From assembly GCF_016908635.1 (NCBI RefSeq), contig NZ_JAFBEG010000011.1:1-64000 (forward strand): a stretch of 64,000 bases of DNA, written 5' to 3'. Source of the stretch: Sporohalobacter salinus (lineage in GTDB: Bacteria > Bacillota > Halanaerobiia > Halobacteroidales > Acetohalobiaceae). The translations under genes and the position numbers were made by a program. Below the pieces are notes generated by a model that was not told the origin of the DNA, ran no database searches, and saw nothing but the letters and a program-made list of their open reading frames with translations. The stretch's first letter is position 1; each line of letters opens with the position of its first letter. Below are positions 54,391 to 63,788 of this stretch, one piece after another.

Positions 54391-56859
54391 ATGAAAGCAG
54401 TAATTATGGCCGGGGGAAAAGGCACAAGACTTAGGCCTCTAACCTGTGATTGTCCAAAACCTATGGTGCCGATCATGAATAAACCGGTTATGGAGCATAT
54501 TATTGATTTATTGAAACGGCATGGAATTACAGATATTGCAGTTACTACTTTTTATTTACCTCAAGTAATTGAAGATTATTTTGGTGATGGTTCAGATTTT
54601 GGTGTTAATCTCCATTATTTTGTAGAAGAAAGTCCTTTAGGAACTGCTGGTAGTGTTAAAAATGCTGAAGAATTTCTTGACGAAACCTTTATAGTTATTA
54701 GCGGTGATGCTTTGACAGATGCAGATTTGACTAAAGCATTTGATTATCACCAAAATAAAGAGTCAGTAGCTACTTTAGTATTAACTCAGGAAGATATACC
54801 ACTGGAATATGGAGTAGTTATGACTGATGAAAAGGGAGCTATTACTCAGTTTTTAGAGAAGCCTAACTGGGGAGAGGTTTTTAGTGATACCGTTAATACA
54901 GGAATTTATATTTTAGATCCGCATGTATTTAATTATTATGATAAAGGGGTTAAATTTGACTTCAGCAAAGATCTTTTTCCTAAATTACTGCAGGCCAATG
55001 AGCCAATGTATGGCCATGTAATGGAAAATTACTGGTGTGATATTGGTAATTTACAGCAGTATCGAAAGACGCATTATGATATAATTAATGGTAAAGTAGA
55101 AGTCAATATTCCTGGGGAAGAAATAAAAGATCAAGTCTGGGTTAGAGAAGAAACAGATATTGCTGATACTGCAGATTTATCTGGCCCCCTTTATATCGGT
55201 AAAGGTTGCGTAATTAAAGATGGAGTTCAACTGCAGGAATCAATCCTTGCTGATAATAATATCATCAATGATTCTACTTCAATAAAGAAGAGTATTATTT
55301 GGAATAATACCTTCATTGATCAAAATTCCGAGCTTAGAGGAACAGTGATTTGTGATGATGTAAGGATTAAAGATCATGTTTCTATCTTTGAAGGAACAGC
55401 TATTGGAGACGGATCGCAGGTAGGTAAAAGTGCTAAAGTAAAGCCTGATGTCAAAGTCTGGCCTTATAAAGACATCTCTGACTTTACTATTCTAAATAAG
55501 AGTTTAGTTTGGGAGACGGAATGGAATCGGACATTATTTGGGAACCAAGGTGTAGTAGGGATTAGTAATATTGAAGTAACTCCTGATTTTGTTGCTAAAT
55601 TAGGAACTGCTTATGGTGCTATGTTAGAGAATGAAACTGTAATTACTATTAGCTGTGATACTTACAGTATATCAAAGATGCTTAAGCATTCTTTAGTTTC
55701 TGGTCTTATGTCAGCCGGAATTACCGTTCGGGATATAGGAGAAATGCCTAGTCCTGTAGCTAGATATAGTGTGCGGGAATTAGATGCAGAAGGTGGAATT
55801 CATATTAGAGCCTGTCAACAAGATCCACAAAATACTGTGATTGAATTTCTGAATGAAGATGGAATTAATATTTCTCGTGGAGAGGAGAAAGGGATTGAAA
55901 AGATATTCTTTAGAGAGGACTTTCAGCGGGCTGATCTTGAAGCAGTAGGAGAAGTAGATTATATTCCCCAGATGATAGACTCTTATATTAGTGGACTTTT
56001 TGCTGGAATAGATATTGATGCTATTAAAGAAGCTAATTATAAAATAGTAGCTGATTATGAACGGGATAATCTTGACGATCTTTGGACAGCTTTAACAGAT
56101 AGGTTGAACTTTAAGTTAATTAAGACAGACTATGAATTTGACAAATCTAGACCTCTTAGTTTTCAGGAACGTTTACAGAAACAGGATTTAATACTAAATA
56201 AATTTGAAGATGAAGAGGTAGATTTGGGAATTATTTTGGATCACAATGGTGAAGAGATTACTCTAATTACTGAAGATGGGGAATTAGTTGGTAGCGAATT
56301 AAATGAAGTAATTAGAGCAATTATTGATCTAAGGCAGGGAGCTAAAAAAATATTTGTACCAGTAACTGCTCCTCGAATTATCGAAGATATAGCCTTTGAA
56401 TATGATGCTGATGTAACTTGGACTAAAGCTCAAGATAAAGAATTATTATCAAACATGTTTGAATATAGAGAAAATAGTGAAAAAGATTTTGAACGTTTGC
56501 CAGTTATAGGAGATGCATTATCCTTTTTGGTTAAATTAATGGAATTTTTAGCTCATGAGGAAACTACATTATCTGAGTTATTGTCATCTATTCCTGAATT
56601 TCACCGTGTAGAGGAGACAATTGAATGTCCTTGGGAAGCTAAGGGACAGGTAATGCGTAATTTAATTGAAGAGGTGCCCGAAGAACAGATTGAGTTAATA
56701 GATGGCGTTAAAGTTTATCATGAAGATCAAGAAAGCTGGACTTTAGTATTGCCAGACTCTGAAGAACCTACTTTCCATGTTTATTCTGAAGCTGATACTA
56801 TCCAGAAAGCACATAATTTTAATGAGGAGTATGCAGAGATGATTAGTACCTTACAATAA
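54391..56859 (+). CDS. Sugar nucleotidyltransferase fused to a degenerate phosphohexomutase
   Basis: 822-aa fusion annotated in relatives as mannose-1-phosphate guanylyltransferase. N-terminal NDP-sugar pyrophosphorylase (about 1-235): [38 protein letters not shown]. Next is a left-handed beta-helix (about 250-365). The C-terminal part (about 380-820) has the phosphohexomutase fold, but the phosphoserine loop reads HIRACQQDP (about 472-480) instead of TASHNP, and the metal loop reads ILDHNGEE (about 612) instead of DGDADR, so mutase activity is unlikely. ATG behind AAGGAGG. It may supply GDP- or ADP-sugars to the GT4 enzyme upstream. Confidence 0.87.
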   Translation: MKAVIMAGGKGTRLRPLTCDCPKPMVPIMNKPVMEHIIDLLKRHGITDIAVTTFYLPQVIEDYFGDGSDFGVNLHYFVEESPLGTAGSVKNAEEFLDETFIVISGDALTDADLTKAFDYHQNKESVATLVLTQEDIPLEYGVVMTDEKGAITQFLEKPNWGEVFSDTVNTGIYILDPHVFNYYDKGVKFDFSKDLFPKLLQANEPMYGHVMENYWCDIGNLQQYRKTHYDIINGKVEVNIPGEEIKDQVWVREETDIADTADLSGPLYIGKGCVIKDGVQLQESILADNNIINDSTSIKKSIIWNNTFIDQNSELRGTVICDDVRIKDHVSIFEGTAIGDGSQVGKSAKVKPDVKVWPYKDISDFTILNKSLVWETEWNRTLFGNQGVVGISNIEVTPDFVAKLGTAYGAMLENETVITISCDTYSISKMLKHSLVSGLMSAGITVRDIGEMPSPVARYSVRELDAEGGIHIRACQQDPQNTVIEFLNEDGINISRGEEKGIEKIFFREDFQRADLEAVGEVDYIPQMIDSYISGLFAGIDIDAIKEANYKIVADYERDNLDDLWTALTDRLNFKLIKTDYEFDKSRPLSFQERLQKQDLILNKFEDEEVDLGIILDHNGEEITLITEDGELVGSELNEVIRAIIDLRQGAKKIFVPVTAPRIIEDIAFEYDADVTWTKAQDKELLSNMFEYRENSEKDFERLPVIGDALSFLVKLMEFLAHEETTLSELLSSIPEFHRVEETIECPWEAKGQVMRNLIEEVPEEQIELIDGVKVYHEDQESWTLVLPDSEEPTFHVYSEADTIQKAHNFNEEYAEMISTLQ

Positions 56860-56979
56860 ATGATAATTTGATTTTGTAGTTTGTTTTTAATAGATTTTGT
56901 TCTAAGAAGGAGTTTTAGTTTAAACCCAGAAATAATTTAGCAGTTTAGATCATTTTTGTATCTGGGGAGTTAATAATGA

Positions 56980-57894
56980 ATGATTAAATTATTAAGTTTA
57001 GCACTATTAATTAGTTCAATTAGTATTTTAGAGCGGAGATTAAAGTCTAGCAGTTATTATTATTTGCTGCATCCCGTTTTAGTAGCCCCTCTAGGAGGAG
57101 CTCTATTAGGGAATTTATCTACTGGGATTTATATTGGGCTTCTTCTAGAATTAATCTGGGGCATTAATCTATTTGATTATGATTTTGGACTACAATATAT
57201 TCATTTAGCGGCTATTTTAGCTACTGTACTAACATTAATGACAGGAAATATCAGTTTAATAACTAATTTAACTATTGTCATAATCATTACTTATTTTTTA
57301 CAGGAAGTAGTAATTAATTTGAGTTCAAAGACTAATCAATGGTTAATTGAGGGTGGATTATTTCTCTTTATTATTACTTTGTTAAATTTCATTCCAATTT
57401 TAAAAGAATTGCTAGGGGAGATTCCAGCCCAGTTTTTAAACCAATTATCTGTAGCCGGTGGTTTATTACCTAGTTTAGGGTTGGGAGTTATTTTAGCTCA
57501 GGTGATTATTCCTAAATATTTAAATAATGAACAAAAGTCTTCCTATCTTTTGACTTTATTAATTTTACTGCTGTTTTCGCTGCGAGTTACTAGATTATTA
57601 CCAGTATTATTTATAGTAATCTGGGGAGGACTTTATCTTTTATTAAAGAAATTAGAACCTTCTACATATTTTTTAAGATTAGTAATTGGCGGTCTGGTGA
57701 TAATTGCTACTCCTTTATTAGTAGAAATAACAGGTCCATTAGTAGATTCTCAATTAAAATTAGTACTTTGGTCAGAAGCTTTTCTATCTTTATCTACTAT
57801 TAGTTTATTATTATTTGAAATTACTCAATTTGAATTATATTTTATTTGTTTGATTTTAGGGGTTATAGTAAGTAGAGCGGGATTATTATTATAG
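56980..57894 (+). CDS. PTS Man/sorbose-family IIC-like membrane protein (orphan)
   Basis: 304 aa, very hydrophobic, about nine helices. HPVLVAPLGGALLGNLSTGIYIGLLLELIWG resembles the IIC proteins of the mannose/sorbose PTS family (kept here in parts: GALLGNLSTGIYIGLLLEL). It is longer than typical IIC (about 260 aa). No IIA, IIB or IID gene is nearby, so it may have a non-PTS role or borrow partners. ATG 56980, SD GGGGAG at 10 nt; a four-codon ATG-AAT-GAT-TAA overlaps the start out of frame. The family call is moderate. Confidence 0.65.
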   Translation: MIKLLSLALLISSISILERRLKSSSYYYLLHPVLVAPLGGALLGNLSTGIYIGLLLELIWGINLFDYDFGLQYIHLAAILATVLTLMTGNISLITNLTIVIIITYFLQEVVINLSSKTNQWLIEGGLFLFIITLLNFIPILKELLGEIPAQFLNQLSVAGGLLPSLGLGVILAQVIIPKYLNNEQKSSYLLTLLILLLFSLRVTRLLPVLFIVIWGGLYLLLKKLEPSTYFLRLVIGGLVIIATPLLVEITGPLVDSQLKLVLWSEAFLSLSTISLLLFEITQFELYFICLILGVIVSRAGLLL

Positions 57895-57907
57895 GTGGTG
57901 ATTAAAA

Positions 57908-58639
57908 TTGGATATTATTGCTGATTTACATACTCATACTATTGCTTGTGGACATGCTTATAGTACCTTAGAAGAGATGGTAAGAGGTGCTAAAGAGAAT
58001 GGTATTGAAATTCTTGCAACTACTGACCACGGCCCTCGAATGCCTGGGGGATGCCATCCATATTACTTTTATAATTTAGCGGTATTGCCAGAAGTAATTG
58101 ATGGTATTAGAGTTTTAAAAGGAATTGAGACAAATATTACTGATATTCGTGGAACGCTTGATTTACCAGTAGCTGCTTTGAAAGAACTTGATATTGTTTT
58201 AGCTGGAATGCATCCATTGACTGGCTATGATGGGGGAACTGAGGATGAAAATACTGAGGCGATGATTAATGCTATTAAAAATCCCTTGGTAGATGTCATT
58301 GTTCATCCTGGGAATCCAGAGTTTGAAGTAAATGTCAATCAGGTAGTAGAGGCTGCTTTAAACAATGATACCATTTTAGAGATTAATAATAGCTCCTTTA
58401 GAAAGAGCAGAGCAGGTAGTTGGAGTAACTGTTTAGAAATAGCTAAGGCTGCTAAAAAATTCGGATTGGAAGTGATTGTAAGTAGTGATGCTCACTTTTC
58501 ACAGGATGTTGGTAAAATGAAAAAGGCTCTGCAGTTAATTAAGAAGGCTAATTTGGAAGAAAAAGATATTTTGAATACTTCTATAGAACGGGTAACTGAA
58601 TTTATTAATACAAAAAAGAAAGTAAGGGCTAAAATATAG
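57908..58639 (+). CDS. PHP-domain phosphatase (YcdX-like)
   Basis: 243 aa, PHP metal-dependent phosphoesterase. Metal ligands are seen in DLHTHTIACGHAYS, TTDHGPRMPGGCHP, LAGMHP, VHPGNPEF and SSDAHFSQDVG, matching the YcdX group with three metal ions. The substrate is unknown. Start is TTG 57908 with SD AGGTGGTG at 8 nt; there is no good in-frame ATG upstream. It follows the IIC-like gene by 13 nt and a paralogue lies 1.1 kb downstream. Confidence 0.88.
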   Translation: MDIIADLHTHTIACGHAYSTLEEMVRGAKENGIEILATTDHGPRMPGGCHPYYFYNLAVLPEVIDGIRVLKGIETNITDIRGTLDLPVAALKELDIVLAGMHPLTGYDGGTEDENTEAMINAIKNPLVDVIVHPGNPEFEVNVNQVVEAALNNDTILEINNSSFRKSRAGSWSNCLEIAKAAKKFGLEVIVSSDAHFSQDVGKMKKALQLIKKANLEEKDILNTSIERVTEFINTKKKVRAKI

Positions 58640-58660
58640 CTATTAAGGAAGGAGTAGATG

Positions 58661-59446
58661 ATGAAAAGAAAAGTCTTTTTATTCTTATTAATAATTGTTT
58701 TATTATCGTCTATACAAGTATTAGCTAAAGATAATAGCGTTGAGCTAAATAAGGCTGAACTTAAAGAAAGATTAAAGTTTTCTGAAAATAGAGTTAGGGC
58801 TTATAGTAATTTAGCTTTAATTGCCAAGAGGGAAGGTAAGATAGATAAGGCAGTTATATATTATCAGAAAGCATTGCGATTGAATTCAAATTCTGTATCA
58901 AATCATATTAGTTTAGGAGATCTTTATTTAAAACAGGATAAAGTTAAAAAAGCTATTAAAGAATATTTAATAGCTAAAAATTTGACTTCTCATTTTATTC
59001 CTAGACAGAAGCTAGGAGTTTTGTATTACAAACTAGGGAATTATCATAAGACTATTTCTTATTTGGAAGAGCTAGAAAGGAATAATAATGAAACTTATAT
59101 TGGATATTATTATTTAGCAGCAGCTAAAAGACAGTTAGGAGATATAAAGACAGCTATTGATTATTATCAGCGGGCGCTTGAATTAAACTCCACTTATGTT
59201 AAAGGATATTTAGGTTTGGGTGATGCCTATCTAGATAATGGGCAAAATTCATTAGCGCTTGCTGCGTACAAAAGCGCTATTAAAGTTAATCCAAATTATT
59301 ATTTGAGTAGATTTAAACTTGCTCATGCCTATGTAACTTTGAATAAACTAGAATTAGCTAAGAAAAGTTTGCGTAAGACTTTACATTTAAAATCGAATTT
59401 CAATGAAGCAAGAGAAATATTGACTGAATTAGAGAAAATGAAATAA
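58661..59446 (+). CDS. Exported TPR-repeat protein
   Basis: About 261 aa. Signal peptide (about 1-22, ending near VLAKD) followed by five to six tetratricopeptide repeats: RAYSNLALIAKREGKIDKA, VSNHISLGDLYLKQDKVKKA, GYYYLAAAKRQLGDIKTA, GYLGLGDAYLDNGQNSLA and the last near SRFKLAHAYVTLNKLE. Likely a protein-protein scaffold outside the cytoplasm. ATG 58661 (spacing 6 from GGAAGGAG) is preferred over the adjacent ATG 58658. Between two PHP genes; no function assigned. Confidence 0.82.
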   Translation: MKRKVFLFLLIIVLLSSIQVLAKDNSVELNKAELKERLKFSENRVRAYSNLALIAKREGKIDKAVIYYQKALRLNSNSVSNHISLGDLYLKQDKVKKAIKEYLIAKNLTSHFIPRQKLGVLYYKLGNYHKTISYLEELERNNNETYIGYYYLAAAKRQLGDIKTAIDYYQRALELNSTYVKGYLGLGDAYLDNGQNSLALAAYKSAIKVNPNYYLSRFKLAHAYVTLNKLELAKKSLRKTLHLKSNFNEAREILTELEKMK

Positions 59447-59452
59447 TATTTT

Positions 59453-59484
59453 AACCCTACAGAATATTAACTGTAGGGTTTTTT
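59453..59484 (+). terminator. Intrinsic terminator after the TPR gene
   Basis: AACCCTACAG (59453-59462) pairs with CTGTAGGGTT (59471-59480), then TTTT. Confidence 0.9.
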
Positions 59485-59558
59485 AATTGAATAAAATTGG
59501 TATAAAGATTATTTGTTTAGGATAGATTAAATATCGACTTAAAAGTGGAGGTGTAAGT

Positions 59559-59756
59559 ATGAAACGCCGAGTGATAATTATATTTATTTTGTTGACTATT
59601 TTAATTAGTGGTTGTACAGTTAAGGAAGAGGTGCCAGATAAGAAAGATAAGCCTAATAAAAAAGTGCCGCAGACTGATGAATTTAATGATCCCTATGGAT
59701 CTGACAAAAAAAAGAAAAAAACTGTTGATGAGAATGATGATTTAATAGGAGAGTGA
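59559..59756 (+). CDS. Small lipoprotein of unknown function
   Basis: 65 aa. Signal peptide with lipobox (ILISGC, Cys at about 20), then a short, very charged tail rich in Lys and Asp (KKDKPNKKVPQTDEF). No domain is recognised. ATG start behind GTGGAGGTG; 7 nt before the second PHP gene, so probably co-transcribed with it. Confidence 0.75.
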   Translation: MKRRVIIIFILLTILISGCTVKEEVPDKKDKPNKKVPQTDEFNDPYGSDKKKKKTVDENDDLIGE

Positions 59757-59763
59757 TTATTAA

Positions 59764-60507
59764 ATGAAACTTGTAGCTGATTATCATACACATACAAATT
59801 ATGGTCATGGAACTGGACTGATTGAAGATAATATCAAACAGGCTATTGAATTAGGCTTAGATGAATTAGCAATTACTGAGCATGGTCCTGCCAGTCACAG
59901 CTTGACTAGATTAGGGGTTAAAGATTCACTACAGTTATTAGAAATTAAAGAAGAGATTGCTGAATATGATCGTTATTTTAATGAAATTAATCTTTTAACT
60001 GGAGTAGAAGCTAATGTGATAAATTTAGATGGAAAATTAGATGTGCCTGAATTAATATTAAAAGAGCTTGATATTATACTGGCAGGGCTGCATCTTTGGA
60101 TCAAACCTAAAAGTTTGCAGGCAGGTAAAGAGATTATATTTGATAATTTAATAGGATATAAGCTGGGATTAGTTTCAAAAGAAGAAATAAGAGAGAAGAA
60201 TACTCAGGCTTTAGTTAATGCAGTGGAAAAATATAACATAGATATTATTACACATCCTGGTTATCAATTAGATATTGATACTCATAAATTAGCTACCGTA
60301 TGTCAAAAAGAAGATACCTGTTTAGAAATTAATAATAGTCATAATCAATTATCTGTTAGCTTTATTAATACGGCAGCTTCAACTGGAGTTGAATTTGCTG
60401 TTAATAGTGATGCTCATACTACTAAAGGGATAGGACAGATAGATTCAGCATTAGAGTTAATTAAAAGAGCTAAACTAGATTTAGATCAGGTAATAAATGT
60501 TATTTAA
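59764..60507 (+). CDS. PHP-domain phosphoesterase, second paralogue
   Basis: 247 aa with the same metal-ligand layout as the gene at 57908: DYHTHTNYGHGTG, ITEHGPASHSLTR, LAGLHLW, THPGYQLDI and NSDAHTTKGIG. A longer insertion (about 112-150) separates the LAGLH and THPGY motifs, and the HGP loop differs, so its substrate may differ. SD GGAGAGTGAT overlapping the lipoprotein stop; ATG 59764. Confidence 0.87.
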   Translation: MKLVADYHTHTNYGHGTGLIEDNIKQAIELGLDELAITEHGPASHSLTRLGVKDSLQLLEIKEEIAEYDRYFNEINLLTGVEANVINLDGKLDVPELILKELDIILAGLHLWIKPKSLQAGKEIIFDNLIGYKLGLVSKEEIREKNTQALVNAVEKYNIDIITHPGYQLDIDTHKLATVCQKEDTCLEINNSHNQLSVSFINTAASTGVEFAVNSDAHTTKGIGQIDSALELIKRAKLDLDQVINVI

Positions 60508-60523
60508 AATTATGGCATGGAAT

Positions 60524-60552
60524 TTGCTAGTGGTTGAAAAAAATGATATGAT
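60524..60552 (+). promoter_or_regulatory. Promoter of rapZ operon
   Basis: TTGCTA (60524-60529), a 17-nt spacer and TATGAT (60547-60552), 18 nt before rapZ. Confidence 0.65.
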
Positions 60553-60569
60553 GTTAATGAGGTGGTAAA

Positions 60570-61445
60570 ATGAAAAAGATAAAATTTATAATTATTACCG
60601 GGATGTCTGGAGCCGGTAAGACAGAAGCAATTAGAATTTTTGAAGATTTAGGTTTTTTCTGTGTTGATAATCTACCGCCGGCCTTGATTTCAAAGTTTGC
60701 TGAATTATGTTTGCAATCCGACGGTAAAATAAATAAAGTAGCTTTAGTAATAGATATTAGAGGAGGGGACTTCTTTGATAATCTCCTAGAGGAGTTATCG
60801 GTATTAAATGAAGAAAAAGTTATAGATTATGATATATTATTTTTAGAAGCTGCTGATGAAGCTTTGATTCAGAGATATAAGGAGACTAGACGTCGTCATC
60901 CATTAGCTAAAGAAGAAGGAAGAATTTTTGATGCTATCAAATTAGAGCGTAAAAAGCTAGGAGCCTTAAGAGCTCAAGCAGATAAGGTAATAGATACTTC
61001 TCAGTCATCAATAAAAGAACTGAAAAAAGAATTGAAATCAAATTTTGCTCAAATGGAATTAACTGATAAAATTAATATTTCACTTATTTCTTTTGGTTTT
61101 AAGTATGGTATACCAGCAGATTCGGATTTGATGTTTGATGTGCGTTTCTTACCTAACCCTCATTATGTGGATTCTTTACGTTCATTAACAGGAAATGATA
61201 AAGAAGTTCAAGAATATATTTTAAAGCGGCCTATTACAAAAAAGTTTAAGGAAAAGTTCTTTGGTTTAATAGATTTTTTAATTCCGCAATATATTAAAGA
61301 AGGAAAGAATCATTTATCGATTGGCATTGGTTGTACTGGCGGCAAACATAGGTCAGTAACTTTTGTTAATGAATTATCAGATTTCTTATTAAATAAGCAG
61401 TATCATGTAATTACTGAACACCGTGATATTGATAAGGATAGATAG
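60570..61445 (+). CDS. rapZ: RNase adaptor / nucleotide-binding protein RapZ (YvcJ)
   Basis: 291-aa P-loop protein. Walker A GMSGAGKTEA (about 12-21), DNLPPALI, the ribose-binding-like RRRHPLAKEEGRIFDAI and the C-terminal SIGIGCTGGKHRSV with HRDI. In Gram-negatives it steers decay of GlmZ; in Firmicutes (YvcJ) it binds nucleotides and its role is less clear. First gene of rapZ-yvcK-whiA, a conserved Firmicute cluster. SD GAGGTGG; ATG start. Confidence 0.94.
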   Translation: MKKIKFIIITGMSGAGKTEAIRIFEDLGFFCVDNLPPALISKFAELCLQSDGKINKVALVIDIRGGDFFDNLLEELSVLNEEKVIDYDILFLEAADEALIQRYKETRRRHPLAKEEGRIFDAIKLERKKLGALRAQADKVIDTSQSSIKELKKELKSNFAQMELTDKINISLISFGFKYGIPADSDLMFDVRFLPNPHYVDSLRSLTGNDKEVQEYILKRPITKKFKEKFFGLIDFLIPQYIKEGKNHLSIGIGCTGGKHRSVTFVNELSDFLLNKQYHVITEHRDIDKDR

Positions 61446-61459
61446 GTAGGAGTGAGATA

Positions 61460-62806
61460 ATGAAACTCTTTAAGTGGTTATATCCAGGGTTAAAAATAAA
61501 ACGCTGGCTGGTTTTATCAATTATCGGTATTTTGATGATTAGTATTGGATTAACTGTAATGTTGGGATTTGAGTTTTTAGGATTGTTAGAAGGTAAGTTA
61601 TTAACTTTTATTTATAGTTTAACAGGTCATTTTTCTGAATGGTTAAATATTATAATTGGCTTAGTGATTATGGGATTTGGATTTGTCTTTGTTACTTATG
61701 GAATTACTAAAATGATTAATTCCATTATTGAAGCTTTATTACCGGAGAATGAAGAAGAATTAGTAGAATTAATCTATCAACAGCGGCACCTAAAGCGTGG
61801 GCCTGAAATTGTTGTTATTGGTGGAGGAACTGGTTTACCGACTATGCTTAGGGGGATTAAGGAATTTACCAGTAATATTACAGCAGTAGTTACTGTAGCT
61901 GATGACGGAGGAAGTTCAGGAGTTCTAAGAGATGAATTGAATATTTTACCTCCGGGAGATATTAGAAATTGTTTAGTATCTTTGGCTGATACTGAAGAAT
62001 TAATGGAAAAATTATTCCAGTATAGATTTAAGGCAGGAGAAGAATTAGCTGGACATAGTTTTGGTAACCTATTTATAGCTACTTTATCAAAAGTAATTGG
62101 AGATTTTGAAAAAGCTGTTAAAAAGTCAAGTAAAGTATTGGCTATTAAGGGGCGAGTTTTACCTTCTACTTTAGAGGATATTATTTTATGTGCTGAGACT
62201 GAAGGAAAAAGAATTATTGAAGGTGAGTCAAATATTTCAGAGTCTGATGAGAGAATAAAAGAAGTATTTCTTAAGTCGGGAGATTGCAATTCGCTGCCAG
62301 AGGTTATTGAAGCTATTAAAGAGGCGGACGCTGTCGTTTTAGGACCTGGTAGTTTATATACTAGCGTTATTCCTAATTTATTAGTTTCTGATATTAGTAA
62401 AGCTATCAAAGAAAGTGAAGCTTTAAAGATATATAACTGTAATATTATGACGCAGCCAGGTGAAACAACTGATTATACTGCGGCTGATCATGTTCAAGCT
62501 CTTTATGATCATGTTGGTTCTGAAATAGTAGATTATGTTTTAGTCAATAATGAAGAAATTCCAGCTGAATTACTAGCGAAATATGAAGAAGAAGGAGCTA
62601 AACCAGTAGAAGTTGATTTTAAAGAGTTGGAGAGTCTTGATATTAATCTTGTAGAGGCTCCTTTGTTGAATAAGGAAGATCTTGTTCGGCATAATCCGCA
62701 TAAACTGGCTGAGGTGATTATTAAATTAATTATTAAGCTTAATGAAGGAGCGGATCAGCGTTCATTAATTGATCTCTATTTACGTGATAAGTATAGAGGG
62801 AGTTAG
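61460..62806 (+). CDS. yvcK: YvcK-family gluconeogenesis factor with N-terminal membrane helices
   Basis: 448 aa. The CofD-like core (about 110-430) has VVIGGGTGLPTMLRGI, VADDGGSSGVLRDEL, PPGDIRNCLVSLAD and LGPGSLYTSVIPNLL, binding UDP-sugars. Two hydrophobic segments come first (about 16-42 and 62-90), absent from the ~320-aa B. subtilis type, so this form is membrane anchored. YvcK is needed for growth on gluconeogenic substrates and for normal wall synthesis. SD TAGGAGTGAG; 14 nt after rapZ. Confidence 0.93.
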   Translation: MKLFKWLYPGLKIKRWLVLSIIGILMISIGLTVMLGFEFLGLLEGKLLTFIYSLTGHFSEWLNIIIGLVIMGFGFVFVTYGITKMINSIIEALLPENEEELVELIYQQRHLKRGPEIVVIGGGTGLPTMLRGIKEFTSNITAVVTVADDGGSSGVLRDELNILPPGDIRNCLVSLADTEELMEKLFQYRFKAGEELAGHSFGNLFIATLSKVIGDFEKAVKKSSKVLAIKGRVLPSTLEDIILCAETEGKRIIEGESNISESDERIKEVFLKSGDCNSLPEVIEAIKEADAVVLGPGSLYTSVIPNLLVSDISKAIKESEALKIYNCNIMTQPGETTDYTAADHVQALYDHVGSEIVDYVLVNNEEIPAELLAKYEEEGAKPVEVDFKELESLDINLVEAPLLNKEDLVRHNPHKLAEVIIKLIIKLNEGADQRSLIDLYLRDKYRGS

Positions 62807-62816
62807 GTGATAGATT

Positions 62817-63770
62817 ATGTCTTTTAGTGACCAAGTGAAAAATGAAGCGGCTAGAATTGAGGTAGAAAGTAAGTGTTGTGGATGGGCACAACTTTCGGCT
62901 TTGATTAAAGCTAATGGTTCTTTAGAGATTGTAAGAAAGAGATTAGCTCTAAAGTTAGTTTCTCAACATGCTACAGTAGCTAGACAGATATATCAATTAT
63001 TAAAAGAACGGTTTAATTTGTTAACTAAGATTATGGTTCGAAGAAATATGTATCTTAATAAAGATAATTACTATATTATCAAATTGCCGCCACAAAAAGG
63101 AGTTAAAGAGCTGTTAATTAATTGTGGATTGATAGATGATAATTATAGTTTAAATGATGGAATTGAGGATAGATTGGTAGCTAATCAATGTTGTAAGCGA
63201 GCTTATTTTAGAGGAAGTTTTTTAGGCGGGGGATCTGTTAATGATCCGGAATCGAGTTATCATTTAGAGATTAGAGTTAATAAAAAAGATTATGCTAAAA
63301 AATTTGCTGATTTAGTTGCTGACAGTTTTGGTTTGAATTTTAGAATTCGATCTAGAAATGATGATCATTTACTTTATTTAAAAAAAGCAGAGGAAATTGT
63401 GAAAGTTTTAAATATTATAGGTGCTCATAATTCATTATTGGAATTTGAGAATACCAGAGTAGTAAAAGAAGTTAGAAATCAGGTTAATCGAATTGTTAAT
63501 TGTGAAACGGCAAATCTGAATAAAACTATTGAAGCAGCCCGGGACCAGATTGAAAATATCAAATTGATTGAAGCTATTAAAGGATTAGATTCATTATCTC
63601 CTAGTTTACTGGAAATAGCAGAATTGCGGTTGGAGAATCCCTATGCTAGTTTTAAGGAGTTGGGAGAATTATTGGAACCTACTTTGAGTAAGTCAGGGGT
63701 TAATCATAGACTGCGTCGAATTAATAAGTTGGCAGATGAACTTAGAGATGAACGAAATCTATCAAGTTAA
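62817..63770 (+). CDS. whiA: DNA-binding protein WhiA
   Basis: 317 aa. The N-terminal LAGLIDADG-like domain (about 1-200; CCGWAQLSALIKANGSLEI, CCKRAYFRGSFLGGGSVNDP) has lost nuclease residues as in all WhiA, and the C-terminal helix-turn-helix (about 225-310; IKGLDSLSPSLLEIAELRLENP, LGELLEPTLSKSGVNHRLRRI) binds DNA. Affects cell division and chromosome segregation in Firmicutes. SD TTAGGTGAT; 10 nt after yvcK. Confidence 0.95.
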   Translation: MSFSDQVKNEAARIEVESKCCGWAQLSALIKANGSLEIVRKRLALKLVSQHATVARQIYQLLKERFNLLTKIMVRRNMYLNKDNYYIIKLPPQKGVKELLINCGLIDDNYSLNDGIEDRLVANQCCKRAYFRGSFLGGGSVNDPESSYHLEIRVNKKDYAKKFADLVADSFGLNFRIRSRNDDHLLYLKKAEEIVKVLNIIGAHNSLLEFENTRVVKEVRNQVNRIVNCETANLNKTIEAARDQIENIKLIEAIKGLDSLSPSLLEIAELRLENPYASFKELGELLEPTLSKSGVNHRLRRINKLADELRDERNLSS

Positions 63771-63788
63771 AAGAAGGTGATAATTAAC

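Noticed and set aside
61777-62409. 210-codon open frame on the minus strand
   Set aside because: It lies wholly inside yvcK, has no SD or homology signal, and its low-complexity Ser/Thr/Pro-rich product is typical of an antisense shadow.
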